Assembly (NCBI GenBank): GCA_937995745.1
Contig: CALKIU010000130.1
Location: forward strand, 1-64,000
DNA from: an uncultured Bacillaceae bacterium
GTDB taxonomy: Bacteria > Bacillota > Bacilli > Bacillales > Cytobacillaceae
Length of the DNA: 64,000 bases
Reading direction: 5' to 3'
Below are positions 16,508 to 24,860 of the stretch, in pieces. The notes below the pieces were generated by a model, which saw nothing but the letters and a program-made list of their open reading frames with translations, was not told where the DNA came from and ran no database searches. The translations under genes were made by a program, and so were the position numbers. The first letter of the stretch is position 1; the number at the start of each line of letters is the position of its first letter.

Positions 16508-17392
16508 TCAAAAATGAATGTTGAATTTTTGGAAGTACCAGTCGTCGGTGTGTTTTCTTGTTTTGAAGTATTGCTTTCTTTGGCGGAGGACGCCGTCCCG
16601 GATGACTTCTTTTTCGATGGGAGCGGCCATTTTCCGGCCGATGATCTTGCGGCATTTTTCAATCCGGCTGTTATTGAAGTGGGAGTAGGCCATGCGCATT
16701 AAGTTGTAATAAATCTCTTCGCGGTTGATTTCGTACGGCTGGGCTTTGCGGAACAAGTGAAGGACCTTGACATCCGGCCGGCAGTGGCATCGGTATCCGA
16801 ACAGCCACATCTTTATGGAGAATTCAATATCTTCATAACCCCATGTTTTAAAACCCCTCTCAAAACCGCCGGCATCCGTGAAAACTTTTCTCGGAACGGC
16901 AAAGCAGGCTCCGGGAAGGACGGCCGTTTCGAACAGCCGGTTTTGTTTATCGTTCCACTTGATGCGGAGATTGAATTTTAATGTTTGCCCGTAGCCGGTG
17001 AATTCGGGATTGTTGACAGAACCTATCGCCGGTGTCGTTGCGTCGGTCAGTTTTTTCTCAAGCGGTTCGAGAAGGAGGTCGAGCCATCCGTCTGCAAACA
17101 GCATATGGGCATCGCAGAACACGAAGTATTCCCCGGATGCTTTTTCCGCTCCCAGATTTCTGGCGTTTGCCGCCCCGATTCCTTCCGTCCGGCAGAGAAC
17201 GACTTGGCCGTTCTTTCGGTATGGTTCGTCTTGCAAAAAATCACAACAACCGTCTGTTGACGCATCATCTACAACAATGACTTCAAAATCCCGGCGGGTA
17301 CGGACGGAAAATAATGAATCGAGCGTCGTTTTAATAAGAGTCCCCTCATTTTTGACCGGAATGATGACGGAGATGTTGGGAACGAATGACAC
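16508..17392 (-). CDS. Family 2 glycosyltransferase
   Basis: The protein has about 294 residues in a GT-A fold. Motifs are NISVIIPVKNEG near the N-terminus, EVIVVDDASTDG, NARNLGAEKASGEYFVFCDAHM with the metal-binding Asp-x-His, and the acceptor-side GGFERGFKTWGYEDIEFS. This last motif resembles polypeptide GalNAc-transferase-like GT2 enzymes. The start is probably GTG 17392, six bases after AAGGTG; the frame extends to a TTG at 17419 without a ribosome site. It belongs to the same glycan neighbourhood as the genes at 12.2-16.4 kb and ends at the bidirectional terminator. Substrate unknown. Confidence 0.85.
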   Translation of the reverse strand: MSFVPNISVIIPVKNEGTLIKTTLDSLFSVRTRRDFEVIVVDDASTDGCCDFLQDEPYRKNGQVVLCRTEGIGAANARNLGAEKASGEYFVFCDAHMLFADGWLDLLLEPLEKKLTDATTPAIGSVNNPEFTGYGQTLKFNLRIKWNDKQNRLFETAVLPGACFAVPRKVFTDAGGFERGFKTWGYEDIEFSIKMWLFGYRCHCRPDVKVLHLFRKAQPYEINREEIYYNLMRMAYSHFNNSRIEKCRKIIGRKMAAPIEKEVIRDGVLRQRKQYFKTRKHTDDWYFQKFNIHF

Positions 17393-17481
17393 ATTGCTCA
17401 CCTTTTTAAGTGTTTTCAAACAAAAAGGGCGGAAGGTTCAAGACGTCGCGCTCGCAACAACGCGAGGCAAAAGATTAAAAG

Positions 17482-19251
17482 CTACAAAGATTTGTTGAAC
17501 GGATTGATGGAATATTGTTGTATGTCCGGATGATTGTAGAGCGGATTTTTTTCATAAAAAATGCTCAAGGAGTGTTTTTTATTATTTTCAGGCGTTTTCA
17601 TATACCCCGTTTTTTCCCGGGATTTTGCTTGTTGTTTAAGGTTTATGGAAATGACTTTGCCGGCAGGGAGTGAATGTTTGAAATGCGATTGGTCATCTGA
17701 TGCTTCCGGGCGGGAAAATCGGAAAGAAGAAACCGTTTTTCCGGTTTGTTTGCTATTGGGGACGGTTGTTTTTTGTGCGGGTGCTCCTGTTTCGCTTTCA
17801 TTTGTTTTGATCCGGCGGCCGGCCTGTTGTTTTGATGATTTTGGCTGTTCGCTGCAAATTCCTGTACGGGCCATCTGAACTTGCATGCTTTTTCCATCAG
17901 ATGCTTTCATATGTCCGGACCGCTTTGCCGCCGCTTTGTTCGAATTCGGATTTTTCTTGATTGGCACACTGTCGTCCGCCGCCGCTTTCTTAAGATGTTC
18001 AATTTCAGTTTTGAGCTGTGTTTTTAAATGCCGGAACTGTGTGAGGAGTTCGTTTTTCCCGGATTGGGCATCATTTTCCTCATCTGCGGGTTCGCTGCCT
18101 TTTTGTCCGGAAATTCCGCCTAGAAGTTGTAACATATCGTCTATTTCTTTCCGCCACTCTTTTTCTAATTCGTGATACTTTTCATTTGCTGTTTTCAGCC
18201 GCGTCAATTCATCGTCTAAAAATGATTGTCTGTTTTTTAGTTCGCGAATCCCGTTTCCCAGTTCTTCGATGTTGTGCCGGAAAGATCCGAGCATTTCCGT
18301 CAATTGCCCGAAGTGGGTCTGCAAAAGTTCAGTTTTGGTTCTTTGTTCTTCTGAATGTTTTGAAAAAACGGCCATTTGTTCCGCTAATTTTTCCATATTT
18401 GTCTTGAAGGAGGATAAAGCTGCAGAAACTTCTGAGCGGATAGTTTCTTCATTTAATCCAGATTGTCTATTTTTCAACACGTTGAGTTCGTTTCCTATTT
18501 CTTCAAGGTTGCTTCGGAGCGGCAAAAGGATTTCCTCCATTTGCCGGAAGTTTGTTTGCAAATGCTCGGCTCTGGCTTTTTCTTCTTCCGATTGTTTTGC
18601 ATAAAGGACCATTTGTTCTGCCAATTTTTCCACGGTTTCCTGAAGGGGGGACAATATTTCTTTCAGTTGGGCCCGGATTTGTTCTTTGACCATTGACTGT
18701 TGTCTATCAAAGAGGGATTGTGCGAGTTGATTCCACTCTGCGCGGGCTTCGGCCATTGCGTTGTACAATTCTCCCGTTTGCGGGACCGCCTGTTCAAACA
18801 ATGAAGACAGGGTGTTTTTTAGTCTTTCCATTTTTTCATCCAGTTCGTCCGTGATTTCCCGCTTGATGGCATGGTACAGTTCATGATTTTTTTCTTCCAA
18901 CTCTTCGCGCAAATCATCGAGATTTTCCGTTTCCTTTTCTGACTGCGATAATTGTTGCCGCAGTGTTTCCATTTCTACGATGAGCAGTTGATTTTTATTT
19001 TCCAGCTTTTGAATTTCCCTTTTGAAATGTTCTTCCCTTTCTTCGGCCGCTCGGGCAGCTTCATGGGCTGATTCCAGCTCTTTGAGCAAGTATCTGTTTT
19101 CATCGAGAATTTCGTGGATGCCGCTGTTACTCTCCAACTCTTTTACTCTTTCTTTGTAGCGCGCCAGTTCCGATTTTAGATGGATGACAAGCTGTTTCAG
19201 CTGAATGGCTTGATCGGATGGAGCATCCGTGTATTTTGACAGCACCGCCAT
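17482..19251 (-). CDS. Large coiled-coil protein with a 79-residue internal repeat
   Basis: The protein has 589 residues with no signal peptide or membrane segment. Residues about 15-380 are almost continuous heptad coiled coil. A unit is duplicated: residues about 204-268 and 284-347 share EKLAEQM, SEEE/SEEQ, LLQT/LQTN and LKNRQS at a constant 79-residue offset. The C-terminal 200 residues are basic, Ser/Lys/Gln-rich and low in complexity, and end in NHPDIQQYSINPFNKSL. AAGGAGGTG precedes the ATG. It lies just downstream of nothing else on its strand and next to the glycan cluster. It could be a structural, perhaps spore-related, filament protein; that is inference. Confidence 0.8.
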   Translation of the reverse strand: MAVLSKYTDAPSDQAIQLKQLVIHLKSELARYKERVKELESNSGIHEILDENRYLLKELESAHEAARAAEEREEHFKREIQKLENKNQLLIVEMETLRQQLSQSEKETENLDDLREELEEKNHELYHAIKREITDELDEKMERLKNTLSSLFEQAVPQTGELYNAMAEARAEWNQLAQSLFDRQQSMVKEQIRAQLKEILSPLQETVEKLAEQMVLYAKQSEEEKARAEHLQTNFRQMEEILLPLRSNLEEIGNELNVLKNRQSGLNEETIRSEVSAALSSFKTNMEKLAEQMAVFSKHSEEQRTKTELLQTHFGQLTEMLGSFRHNIEELGNGIRELKNRQSFLDDELTRLKTANEKYHELEKEWRKEIDDMLQLLGGISGQKGSEPADEENDAQSGKNELLTQFRHLKTQLKTEIEHLKKAAADDSVPIKKNPNSNKAAAKRSGHMKASDGKSMQVQMARTGICSEQPKSSKQQAGRRIKTNESETGAPAQKTTVPNSKQTGKTVSSFRFSRPEASDDQSHFKHSLPAGKVISINLKQQAKSREKTGYMKTPENNKKHSLSIFYEKNPLYNHPDIQQYSINPFNKSL

Positions 19252-19512
19252 GACACCTCCTTGCCTGTATGAAAATCGTTTTCACAATCATAAATGGTTT
19301 GCGCTTTATATATTTATATGTAATAGTGGGTTTTTGTTGATTAACCGGCAGCGGTTGAATGTGTTTGTTTCTCCGGCGGAGCGGCCGCTTTTAAAAAAAT
19401 GGGGAAGGGCCTCCGGAATTGGACGGTATTTTGGCTTTGTCGGCGACGGATGGCGGGGAACGTTTCGATTATGTTTTTCGCTCTCCGGACGGATGACTGT
19501 AAAGGGGGGTTC

Positions 19513-20823
19513 ATGTTCATGGATTTGACGGTTCAGTCCGGCGGAAAAACATTGGGGCGGCTGAAGGAAGAATATTTTCCCGTCTTTCAATATTTTTTGC
19601 GGGAATGCGGATTTGACGTGAGAAGGGATTCCGAGGAAAATCAAGTCCTGCTGGAACCCGTCTTGTCGCAAAAAAAAGTGGCCCTTATTCCCTGGTATGA
19701 CCGGGCGGTCGCTTCTTTGCGGAACAAGCAGCAAGAAAAACTTATTTTCGACAAAATGAAAGAGTTCCTTGAGAGGGCCGGAGTGACAACAAACATTTTG
19801 CAGGGCGGCGATATAAGAGAAGGGGACTTTGTCCTCCAGGTTCACCTGGCCGTGTTGGAAATTCCCCAAACAAAGGATCCTCTTTTGGAAATGACTTTAT
19901 GTACAAGCATCCATTTTGAAAAAATGATGGATGTCATCCGCTCGGAATGCAAAAAATGTAAAATCAAGGCAAGATTCAATACGGAAGATAAACAATTTGC
20001 CCCGTCGGTCATCAAAATCCGAATGATGTCCCCTGTCCTGTCCGAAGAAAAAAATGTCCAAGTTTACGCAGAAAAATACGCATCTGTCATCACCAACGGG
20101 CTTTTGTCGAAACTGTTGGGGGATGCTCCGCTGTCTGTGTTCTCCCTCCTGTCTGTTCAGGAAGTGTTGAAATTTTTCAGCCCCGGATTTCAAGCCAACC
20201 GCATCCCAGCCCCGGCCCCCGAGGCCAAACGCGCTGTTGCAGGGCAGATCTCGCAAAAAACGCGCAAACTTTTTCCCAAAGGTGTCATGAAAAAGGCCGA
20301 GGTCTACTTTGATTATCATTTTCTGGTTGATCATCAGCATTCAAAAGTCCAGATTTTCGGAAGTCTTCATATTAAGAATACCGGAACTGCCGTTCTCCGC
20401 AATCCGGTCATTTGCCTGAAGTTCCAGCCGGGCCATCAGGAAATGAAAATGACCGGGCAGATTTTGCCGAAAAACTATGTAGAGACAAAAGCGGTCGTCA
20501 ACCGCGAGGGCGTAAAAGGATGGCAATATTTAAAGGAAAACTGGTTCGAGGATTTTGAACAAAAAGGGGAATTATGGATTTGTCCCATTCATGAATTGGA
20601 AATTGTTCCCGGGAAAACGGAGTCTTTGTCCAATTTGCAAATCAGTTATCCGTATACAGGAGGGGAGAATGTTACCGTCGATGCCTATGTGTATTTTTCA
20701 GAGGACGGACTTGAATATGGGGCCAACAACCGGATTTCGTGGGCGGTTTTAGAGGAGAAACCGGCAATTTCCGGAGAAAACCGGGAGGAGGATGCCTCTA
20801 GGGACAATAAGCGGCAAAAATAA
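19513..20823 (+). CDS. Uncharacterised two-domain protein with Ig-like C-terminus
   Basis: The protein has 436 residues. The N-terminal half (about 10-230) is alpha/beta with LIPWYDRAVASLRNKQ near residue 60. A proline-rich linker follows, and the C-terminal part (about 280-415) reads as a beta-sandwich (VQIFGSLHIKNTGTAVL; SNLQISYPYTGGENVTV). No signal peptide is seen. The start at 19513 is chosen because AAAGGGGGG precedes it; the frame extends upstream to 19399 without a ribosome site. It is divergent from the coiled-coil gene and next to a likely spore-surface gene. I do not recognise the family. Confidence 0.75.
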   Translation: MFMDLTVQSGGKTLGRLKEEYFPVFQYFLRECGFDVRRDSEENQVLLEPVLSQKKVALIPWYDRAVASLRNKQQEKLIFDKMKEFLERAGVTTNILQGGDIREGDFVLQVHLAVLEIPQTKDPLLEMTLCTSIHFEKMMDVIRSECKKCKIKARFNTEDKQFAPSVIKIRMMSPVLSEEKNVQVYAEKYASVITNGLLSKLLGDAPLSVFSLLSVQEVLKFFSPGFQANRIPAPAPEAKRAVAGQISQKTRKLFPKGVMKKAEVYFDYHFLVDHQHSKVQIFGSLHIKNTGTAVLRNPVICLKFQPGHQEMKMTGQILPKNYVETKAVVNREGVKGWQYLKENWFEDFEQKGELWICPIHELEIVPGKTESLSNLQISYPYTGGENVTVDAYVYFSEDGLEYGANNRISWAVLEEKPAISGENREEDASRDNKRQK

Positions 20824-20859
20824 ATGTTACAGATGGCTAGACATCTGTAACATTTATTT
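20818..20859. terminator. Bidirectional terminator with a stop codon in its loop
   Basis: Eighteen-base arms (20818-20835 and 20842-20859) are perfectly complementary. The 6-base loop contains the stop codon of the leftward JAMM gene (20837-20839). Confidence 0.9.
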
Positions 20860-21229
20860 TGTACGGAATAACCGCCGTTCCGTGATAGCGGTATGCCTTT
20901 AAAACGGGTTTTTGCCCGGCGAGGGAAACAATGAGATGAATGATATCCGGATATTGGTTGTAGAGAATATCCTCCCGGGACGGGTAGGCGATGCCGGAAG
21001 GATGGGAGTGATATATTCCCATAAATTGTTGATTATACTTGTCCATTTCAGCGAACACATATCGCAGTTCATCATGATCCATGGCAAAGGATGTGGGGCT
21101 GTGATGGATATTTTTCATTTTCCACACTTTATAAGCCAGGCCGTTTTTGCCGGAAAGCAAACCGCAAGCTTCACAGGGCCGTTCATTTTCACAATGCCGG
21201 ATTATTTCTTTCCATGCTTTTCTTGTCAT
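20837..21229 (-). CDS. JAMM/MPN-type metallopeptidase
   Basis: About 130 residues from the ATG at 21229. The complete JAMM zinc site is visible: Glu20 in CEACGLLSG, then H74-S-H76-P, with Ser84 and Asp87 in PSREDI. Bacterial JAMM enzymes of this type trim the C-terminus of ThiS/MoaD-like sulfur carriers or remove ubiquitin-like tags; here the substrate is unknown. The frame stays open to an ATG at 21328, but those extra residues overlap a better-supported small gene in another frame, and the JAMM domain starts near 21229. Neither start has a strong ribosome site, so translation may be coupled to the upstream small gene, whose stop lies ten bases before. Confidence 0.85.
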   Translation of the reverse strand: MTRKAWKEIIRHCENERPCEACGLLSGKNGLAYKVWKMKNIHHSPTSFAMDHDELRYVFAEMDKYNQQFMGIYHSHPSGIAYPSREDILYNQYPDIIHLIVSLAGQKPVLKAYRYHGTAVIPYKINVTDV

Positions 21230-21239
21230 GAAAAAAACA

Positions 21240-21389
21240 TTATGACAAGGGTCTGCTTTTGCCGCAGCAGCCTCTTCTGGGAACGGCGGTGCTTTGTAAA
21301 CTGCCAATCGTTCTTTTTTTGCCGTCATTTTTGCCGGGTTGGATACCGAGTTTTTTTCTTACTTTTCTGCGGAGTTTGCTTGAAGACAT
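21240..21389 (-). CDS. Small basic 49-residue protein, overlooked ORF
   Basis: A short frame starts at ATG 21389 with one of the best ribosome sites in the region (AAAGGAGGAG, seven bases upstream). It encodes 49 residues: MSSSKLRRKVRKKLGIQPGK at the start, then a Lys/Arg-rich middle, and a C-terminal RRGCCGKSRPLS. About one third of residues are Lys or Arg. It could bind nucleic acid or be a small spore protein; neither is shown. It ends ten bases before the start of the JAMM peptidase and should be co-transcribed with it. Confidence 0.6.
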   Translation of the reverse strand: MSSSKLRRKVRKKLGIQPGKNDGKKRTIGSLQSTAVPRRGCCGKSRPLS

Positions 21390-21477
21390 AAAATTACTCC
21401 TCCTTTATGAAGTCAGACTTTTTCGTATAAAAACCTTGTTGTTTTCGGTGGTGCTCTATTTATCACGAATAAATAAT

Positions 21478-21497
21478 TCGGGGGTTTTCCCCCCGTT
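21478..21497 (-). terminator. Weak hairpin after the Cys-rich gene
   Basis: CGGGGG, a TTTT loop and CCCCCCG form a GC-rich hairpin just beyond the leftward gene ending at 21523. The following minus-strand sequence is AT-rich but not a clean T-run. Confidence 0.4.
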
Positions 21498-21522
21498 AAA
21501 TGGATTCCCCTTGATTTCCGGG

Positions 21523-22644
21523 TCAGAAGCGCTCGCATTCTTCTATTTCTACTTCCAGCCCCTCGTTCAATGTACCGGTCAATGGAATGGTTATCGCTGC
21601 GGATGGAGATGTGATGATGAGGGTGAGGGCATCCAATTCAGGATCCGTCGGGTTGTCGGTCAATGTCAATGTAAATACGGCATTTTCCGGAGCGCCTCCC
21701 GCAGGTGTAAAGATGCCAGTTCCTGTGACGGTTAATGTGTCAGCGCCGCATGTCGGCTGTTCAAAATCATTGGCGGTAAAGGTGAAGCTGTGATCGAGAT
21801 CGTCCTCAGGCGTGGGTGTTCCAGAACCTGGTATTTCGACGAAGGAGACGGAGAGATTGCTTGAAGCCAGATTGCATTGGTCGCAAACGAGAGCAGTGAT
21901 ATCCAATTGTCCGGTTGCTGTGGCCGCGGTTCCTCCCATTTCCGCATAGGTGATGGAGGCAGTGCCTTCAAAGTTGCCGGCGCCTTGGCATTCGCAGTTA
22001 AGCGGAGGGAAAAATGCAGGACATTGCGGCGGGAATGTTTGCACCGGGCAAACAGCTTCTTCTTCCGGAATCGGAATGTCCGCCCGCGGTCCGCAGAATT
22101 TGGCTTCGACTTCAAGTTTCACTTCCGCTTCCACTTGAATATCTTTGCACATGAGGACATCGACCATAATGGTGTTGCCGAACATTTGGTTCAAAATGAC
22201 GTTGCATTGCACTTCAAAAATGTTGCAATTGATTACCGTTCCTTCCGGGAAGCACAGAAGAACATCGTCCACCAGGGTGACAGGCACCACGAAAGTGCAA
22301 CCCGGGATCGGCGCACCGTCGCAGAAGAATTCAAGCTGGAGATGCACGTGGAAGGCGAGGGTGGCGATTTGGGCGCTCGGTCCGAATTGTTCCGGCGCTT
22401 CACGAGTGCCGACTAAATCGCAAGAACGCGATCCTTCCACCTCCGTGCAGGTTGCCGTAATGGTGCCGCCCGCATCCCTGCAAGCTTCAATTTGTGCGAG
22501 GCATTCTTCGGGAATGTTTACTCTATTTCGTTCACGATTGGTTAAAACAACCCAGTCGTATACTTTCGTTACGCGAATGCATTCAGGATTAATGGGATTA
22601 GGAGAAATTTGCCTGCCCTGAATCGGTTTGATGTTTTTCTTCAT
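21523..22644 (-). CDS. Cys-rich structural protein, probably spore surface
   Basis: The protein has 373 residues and at least 20 cysteines, without a signal peptide. The N-terminal domain (about 20-195) opens with CIRVTKVYDWVV, a signature seen in spore-coat/exosporium-type proteins of Bacillus. It contains alternating beta strands (FVVPVTLVDDVLLCFPEGT). A Pro/Cys linker (about 200-220) leads to a second beta-rich domain (225-365) rich in Thr, Ala and Gly. AAAGGAT lies before the ATG. The upstream promoter looks sigma-K dependent, which would mean late mother-cell expression and disulfide cross-linking on the spore surface. The spore role is inference; the exact family is not certain. Confidence 0.75.
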   Translation of the reverse strand: MKKNIKPIQGRQISPNPINPECIRVTKVYDWVVLTNRERNRVNIPEECLAQIEACRDAGGTITATCTEVEGSRSCDLVGTREAPEQFGPSAQIATLAFHVHLQLEFFCDGAPIPGCTFVVPVTLVDDVLLCFPEGTVINCNIFEVQCNVILNQMFGNTIMVDVLMCKDIQVEAEVKLEVEAKFCGPRADIPIPEEEAVCPVQTFPPQCPAFFPPLNCECQGAGNFEGTASITYAEMGGTAATATGQLDITALVCDQCNLASSNLSVSFVEIPGSGTPTPEDDLDHSFTFTANDFEQPTCGADTLTVTGTGIFTPAGGAPENAVFTLTLTDNPTDPELDALTLIITSPSAAITIPLTGTLNEGLEVEIEECERF

Positions 22645-23002
22645 GCAAACATCTATCCTTTCTTTGATAATGGATACTATTTCGTTACACTAGCATCATA
22701 TGGAAAAAAGCACATGGAGGTACATACCACAGCGAAAAATAGGCATAAAACTATACAAGGCTTCCAACAATTTCAACACAGGAAAGCACTCTTTTTGCGG
22801 GTGCGGAAGGAATGAAGAGGATTTTCCGGCTCCCGGTTTTAAGATAACGGAGGGAGGTCCGCAAGAAGGCATTGAGGGCAAGAGGAGCGTCTACGATGGT
22901 TATAAAAGTTTTGCTGCACATACAAGCCTTGAAAGAAAGGCGGACTTCTTTTTTGCTGCTCTGTATATATTTTTATAGCCGGTGCGGAAAGAACAGGGGT
23001 GG
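22645..23002. other. Spacer between the Cys-rich gene and the thi operon
   Basis: Apart from the sigma-K-like promoter at 22694-22721, this stretch holds no frame with a ribosome site or recognisable protein. Confidence 0.5.
22694..22721 (-). promoter_or_regulatory. Sigma-K-like promoter
   Basis: On the minus strand ACC (22721-22719) and CATATGATG (22702-22694) are separated by 16 bases, close to the sigma-K pattern AC-N16-CATANNNTA. It lies about 50 bases before the ATG of the Cys-rich gene. Confidence 0.55.
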
Positions 23003-23055
23003 AAAAACCGGACGGTGCGTAGATGTTTGTTATAAAACGCATTTTTCCGTCCGGT
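23003..23055 (-). terminator. Terminator of the thi operon
   Basis: ACCGGACGG and CCGTCCGGT (23047-23055 and 23007-23015 on the map) pair. An inner GCGT/ACGC stem strengthens the hairpin, and a T-run follows on the minus strand. Confidence 0.85.
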
Positions 23056-23092
23056 GATCATGTTCTTCCCCTCAATAGGCGGGCAAGACCGG

Positions 23093-23686
23093 TTATGAAA
23101 GGCAAGCGCGCAATTGTTCCGTATATTTTACCGGATCAGGACATGTCATCGGTTCTGACATCAAACAGACCCCTTTTGCTCCGGCCTGGATCACATCCCG
23201 GGCGTTATGGGCCTTGATGCCGCCAATGGCAAATACAGGAAGGTTTGTGTGCCGGCATACTTGTTTTAAAAAAGACAATCCCCGCGGAGGGATTCCTTTT
23301 TTGCTGGAGGTGGCAAATATGTGGCCGGCGATAAGCCACGTCGCTCCGAGTTTTTCCGCTTCAACAGCTTCATCGACGGAATGCACGGATGCACCTGTCG
23401 ATAAAAAATTCTCCAAAATCCCCCGTTCCGTTCTAAGATTTTCCATCGGCATCTGAACATGAGGGATTTTTAATTTTTCCGCAACGGCGGCAAACTGATT
23501 GACGATGAGGGGGACGCCGCATTTTTTGCAAATTTTGTTTGCTCTTTCGGCCAAAGTTTCATATTCCGCAACGGTTAAATCCTTCTCGCGGAGAATGATG
23601 CCGTCCGGCCTCCCCGCGGCCAATTGTTCCAGTCTTTGCAAAAAATCGCTCCGGCACAGTTTGCGGTTTGTGACATAAATGATCAT
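23093..23686 (-). CDS. tenI: Thiazole tautomerase TenI (ThiE paralogue)
   Basis: The protein has 197 residues in a TIM-barrel fold of the ThiE/TenI family. It keeps REK near residue 33, VHSVDEAVEAEKLGA, GHIFATSSKKG with His122, and VFAIGGI. The GHxF-T-x2-KKG segment and a His at position 122 match B. subtilis TenI, while the Asp-rich diphosphate/magnesium motif of ThiE is not evident. TenI aromatises the thiazole phosphate carboxylate tautomer. It is the last gene of the thi operon, ten bases after thiH, and a terminator follows. A thiamine phosphate synthase role cannot be fully excluded. Confidence 0.85.
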   Translation of the reverse strand: MIIYVTNRKLCRSDFLQRLEQLAAGRPDGIILREKDLTVAEYETLAERANKICKKCGVPLIVNQFAAVAEKLKIPHVQMPMENLRTERGILENFLSTGASVHSVDEAVEAEKLGATWLIAGHIFATSSKKGIPPRGLSFLKQVCRHTNLPVFAIGGIKAHNARDVIQAGAKGVCLMSEPMTCPDPVKYTEQLRACLS

Positions 23687-23696
23687 GGGTCGTTTT

Positions 23697-24860
23697 TTAC
23701 ACCCTTATGTAATCGGTATAAACAGGCTGCAGTCCGCGGCTGATAATCATGTCATGAATTTCCGCGACTGTGCGCCGGTCGGCGATTTCAAATTGATGAT
23801 CTCCCTTTTGTTCATCAAAGTATCCGCCTACGGTGACCCGGACGCCGGCCGATATTTTCGTTGCCGCCAGTCCGATGACGTGATCGCGGAATTTGGCCCG
23901 TTCTCTCGTCGAAATCGTTATCCCCGCAAACGGCATGAACAGCCGGTAAGCGAGCATGACTTGCAGGAGTTCTCTTTCCCCGACATGCCCCGAGGGATTT
24001 TTCTCCCGATTATTGATGTAAGGACGGAGCCGGGGTACGGAAAAATTGATTTCGGCATGCGGGTATTTTTTTTGAATGTAATAAGCATGCAGTCCGGCGG
24101 CAAAAGCATCTTTGCGGAAATCATCGAGACCGAGAAGGGCGCCGAAGGAAACCCCGCGCATTCCGCCGAGCAAAGCCCGCTCTTGGGCGTGGAAGCGGTA
24201 TGGAAAGCTTCGTTTTGAGCCCCACAAATGAACTTGTTCATATTTTTGGATGTTGTAAGTCTCCTGATACACGGCGACAAAATCTGCCCCGCACTCATGC
24301 AAATAGGCGTATTCATCCGTGTTCACCGGGTAGATTTCAATGCCGACCGTGGAAAAATGTTTTGCCGCCAATTTGACCACTTCGCCAATGTATTCCACAT
24401 CTGATTTGAAACGGGATTCGCCCGTTAGGAGGAGGATTTCCTCCAAGCCGGTTGCGGCAATGGCTTTCAACTCTTTTTCCGCTTCATCCAAAGAAAGAAC
24501 CGCCCGTTGAATTCGATTAGTTGCCTTAAAACCGCAATACGTGCACTCATTTTCGCAGAAATTGGCAATATACAGCGGTGTGAACAGGCTGACAGAATTG
24601 CCGAAGTATTTTCGTGTTTGTGCTTGCGCTTTCCGGGCCATATGTTCCAAATATTTGCCGGCGGCCGGTGACAGAATGGCGCCGTAGTCATCGATGGTCA
24701 ATTTTTCTTTTCTTAACGCTTTTTCCACATCCCGTTCCGTGTAAAGGCGATAGTCATATTGGTTCATGGCCGTTAACACTTTTTCCATGATCTCGGAGCG
24801 GATGATTTCCATTCCGTCGCTGTAGTCAAGAACACCTGTCTCTTTCCTGTTCATAATCAT
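23697..24860 (-). CDS. thiH: ThiH, 2-iminoacetate synthase (radical SAM)
   Basis: The protein has 387 residues. The radical SAM cluster motif is C102-x3-C106-x2-C109 (NFCENECTYCGF), followed by ThiH segments such as LLLTGESR, EIYPVNTDEY, YQETYN and LGLDDFRKDAFA. The enzyme cleaves tyrosine with SAM to give dehydroglycine for thiazole synthesis, and it is oxygen sensitive. Many aerobic bacilli use the glycine oxidase ThiO instead, so this choice suggests growth at low oxygen. The start overlaps the thiG stop (ATGA), and GGAGG lies just upstream. Confidence 0.95.
   Translation of the reverse strand: MIMNRKETGVLDYSDGMEIIRSEIMEKVLTAMNQYDYRLYTERDVEKALRKEKLTIDDYGAILSPAAGKYLEHMARKAQAQTRKYFGNSVSLFTPLYIANFCENECTYCGFKATNRIQRAVLSLDEAEKELKAIAATGLEEILLLTGESRFKSDVEYIGEVVKLAAKHFSTVGIEIYPVNTDEYAYLHECGADFVAVYQETYNIQKYEQVHLWGSKRSFPYRFHAQERALLGGMRGVSFGALLGLDDFRKDAFAAGLHAYYIQKKYPHAEINFSVPRLRPYINNREKNPSGHVGERELLQVMLAYRLFMPFAGITISTRERAKFRDHVIGLAATKISAGVRVTVGGYFDEQKGDHQFEIADRRTVAEIHDMIISRGLQPVYTDYIRV

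Noticed and set aside
23679..24218. 179-codon rightward frame in thiH
   Set aside because: Shadow of ThiH, whose cluster motif and family signatures are clear.
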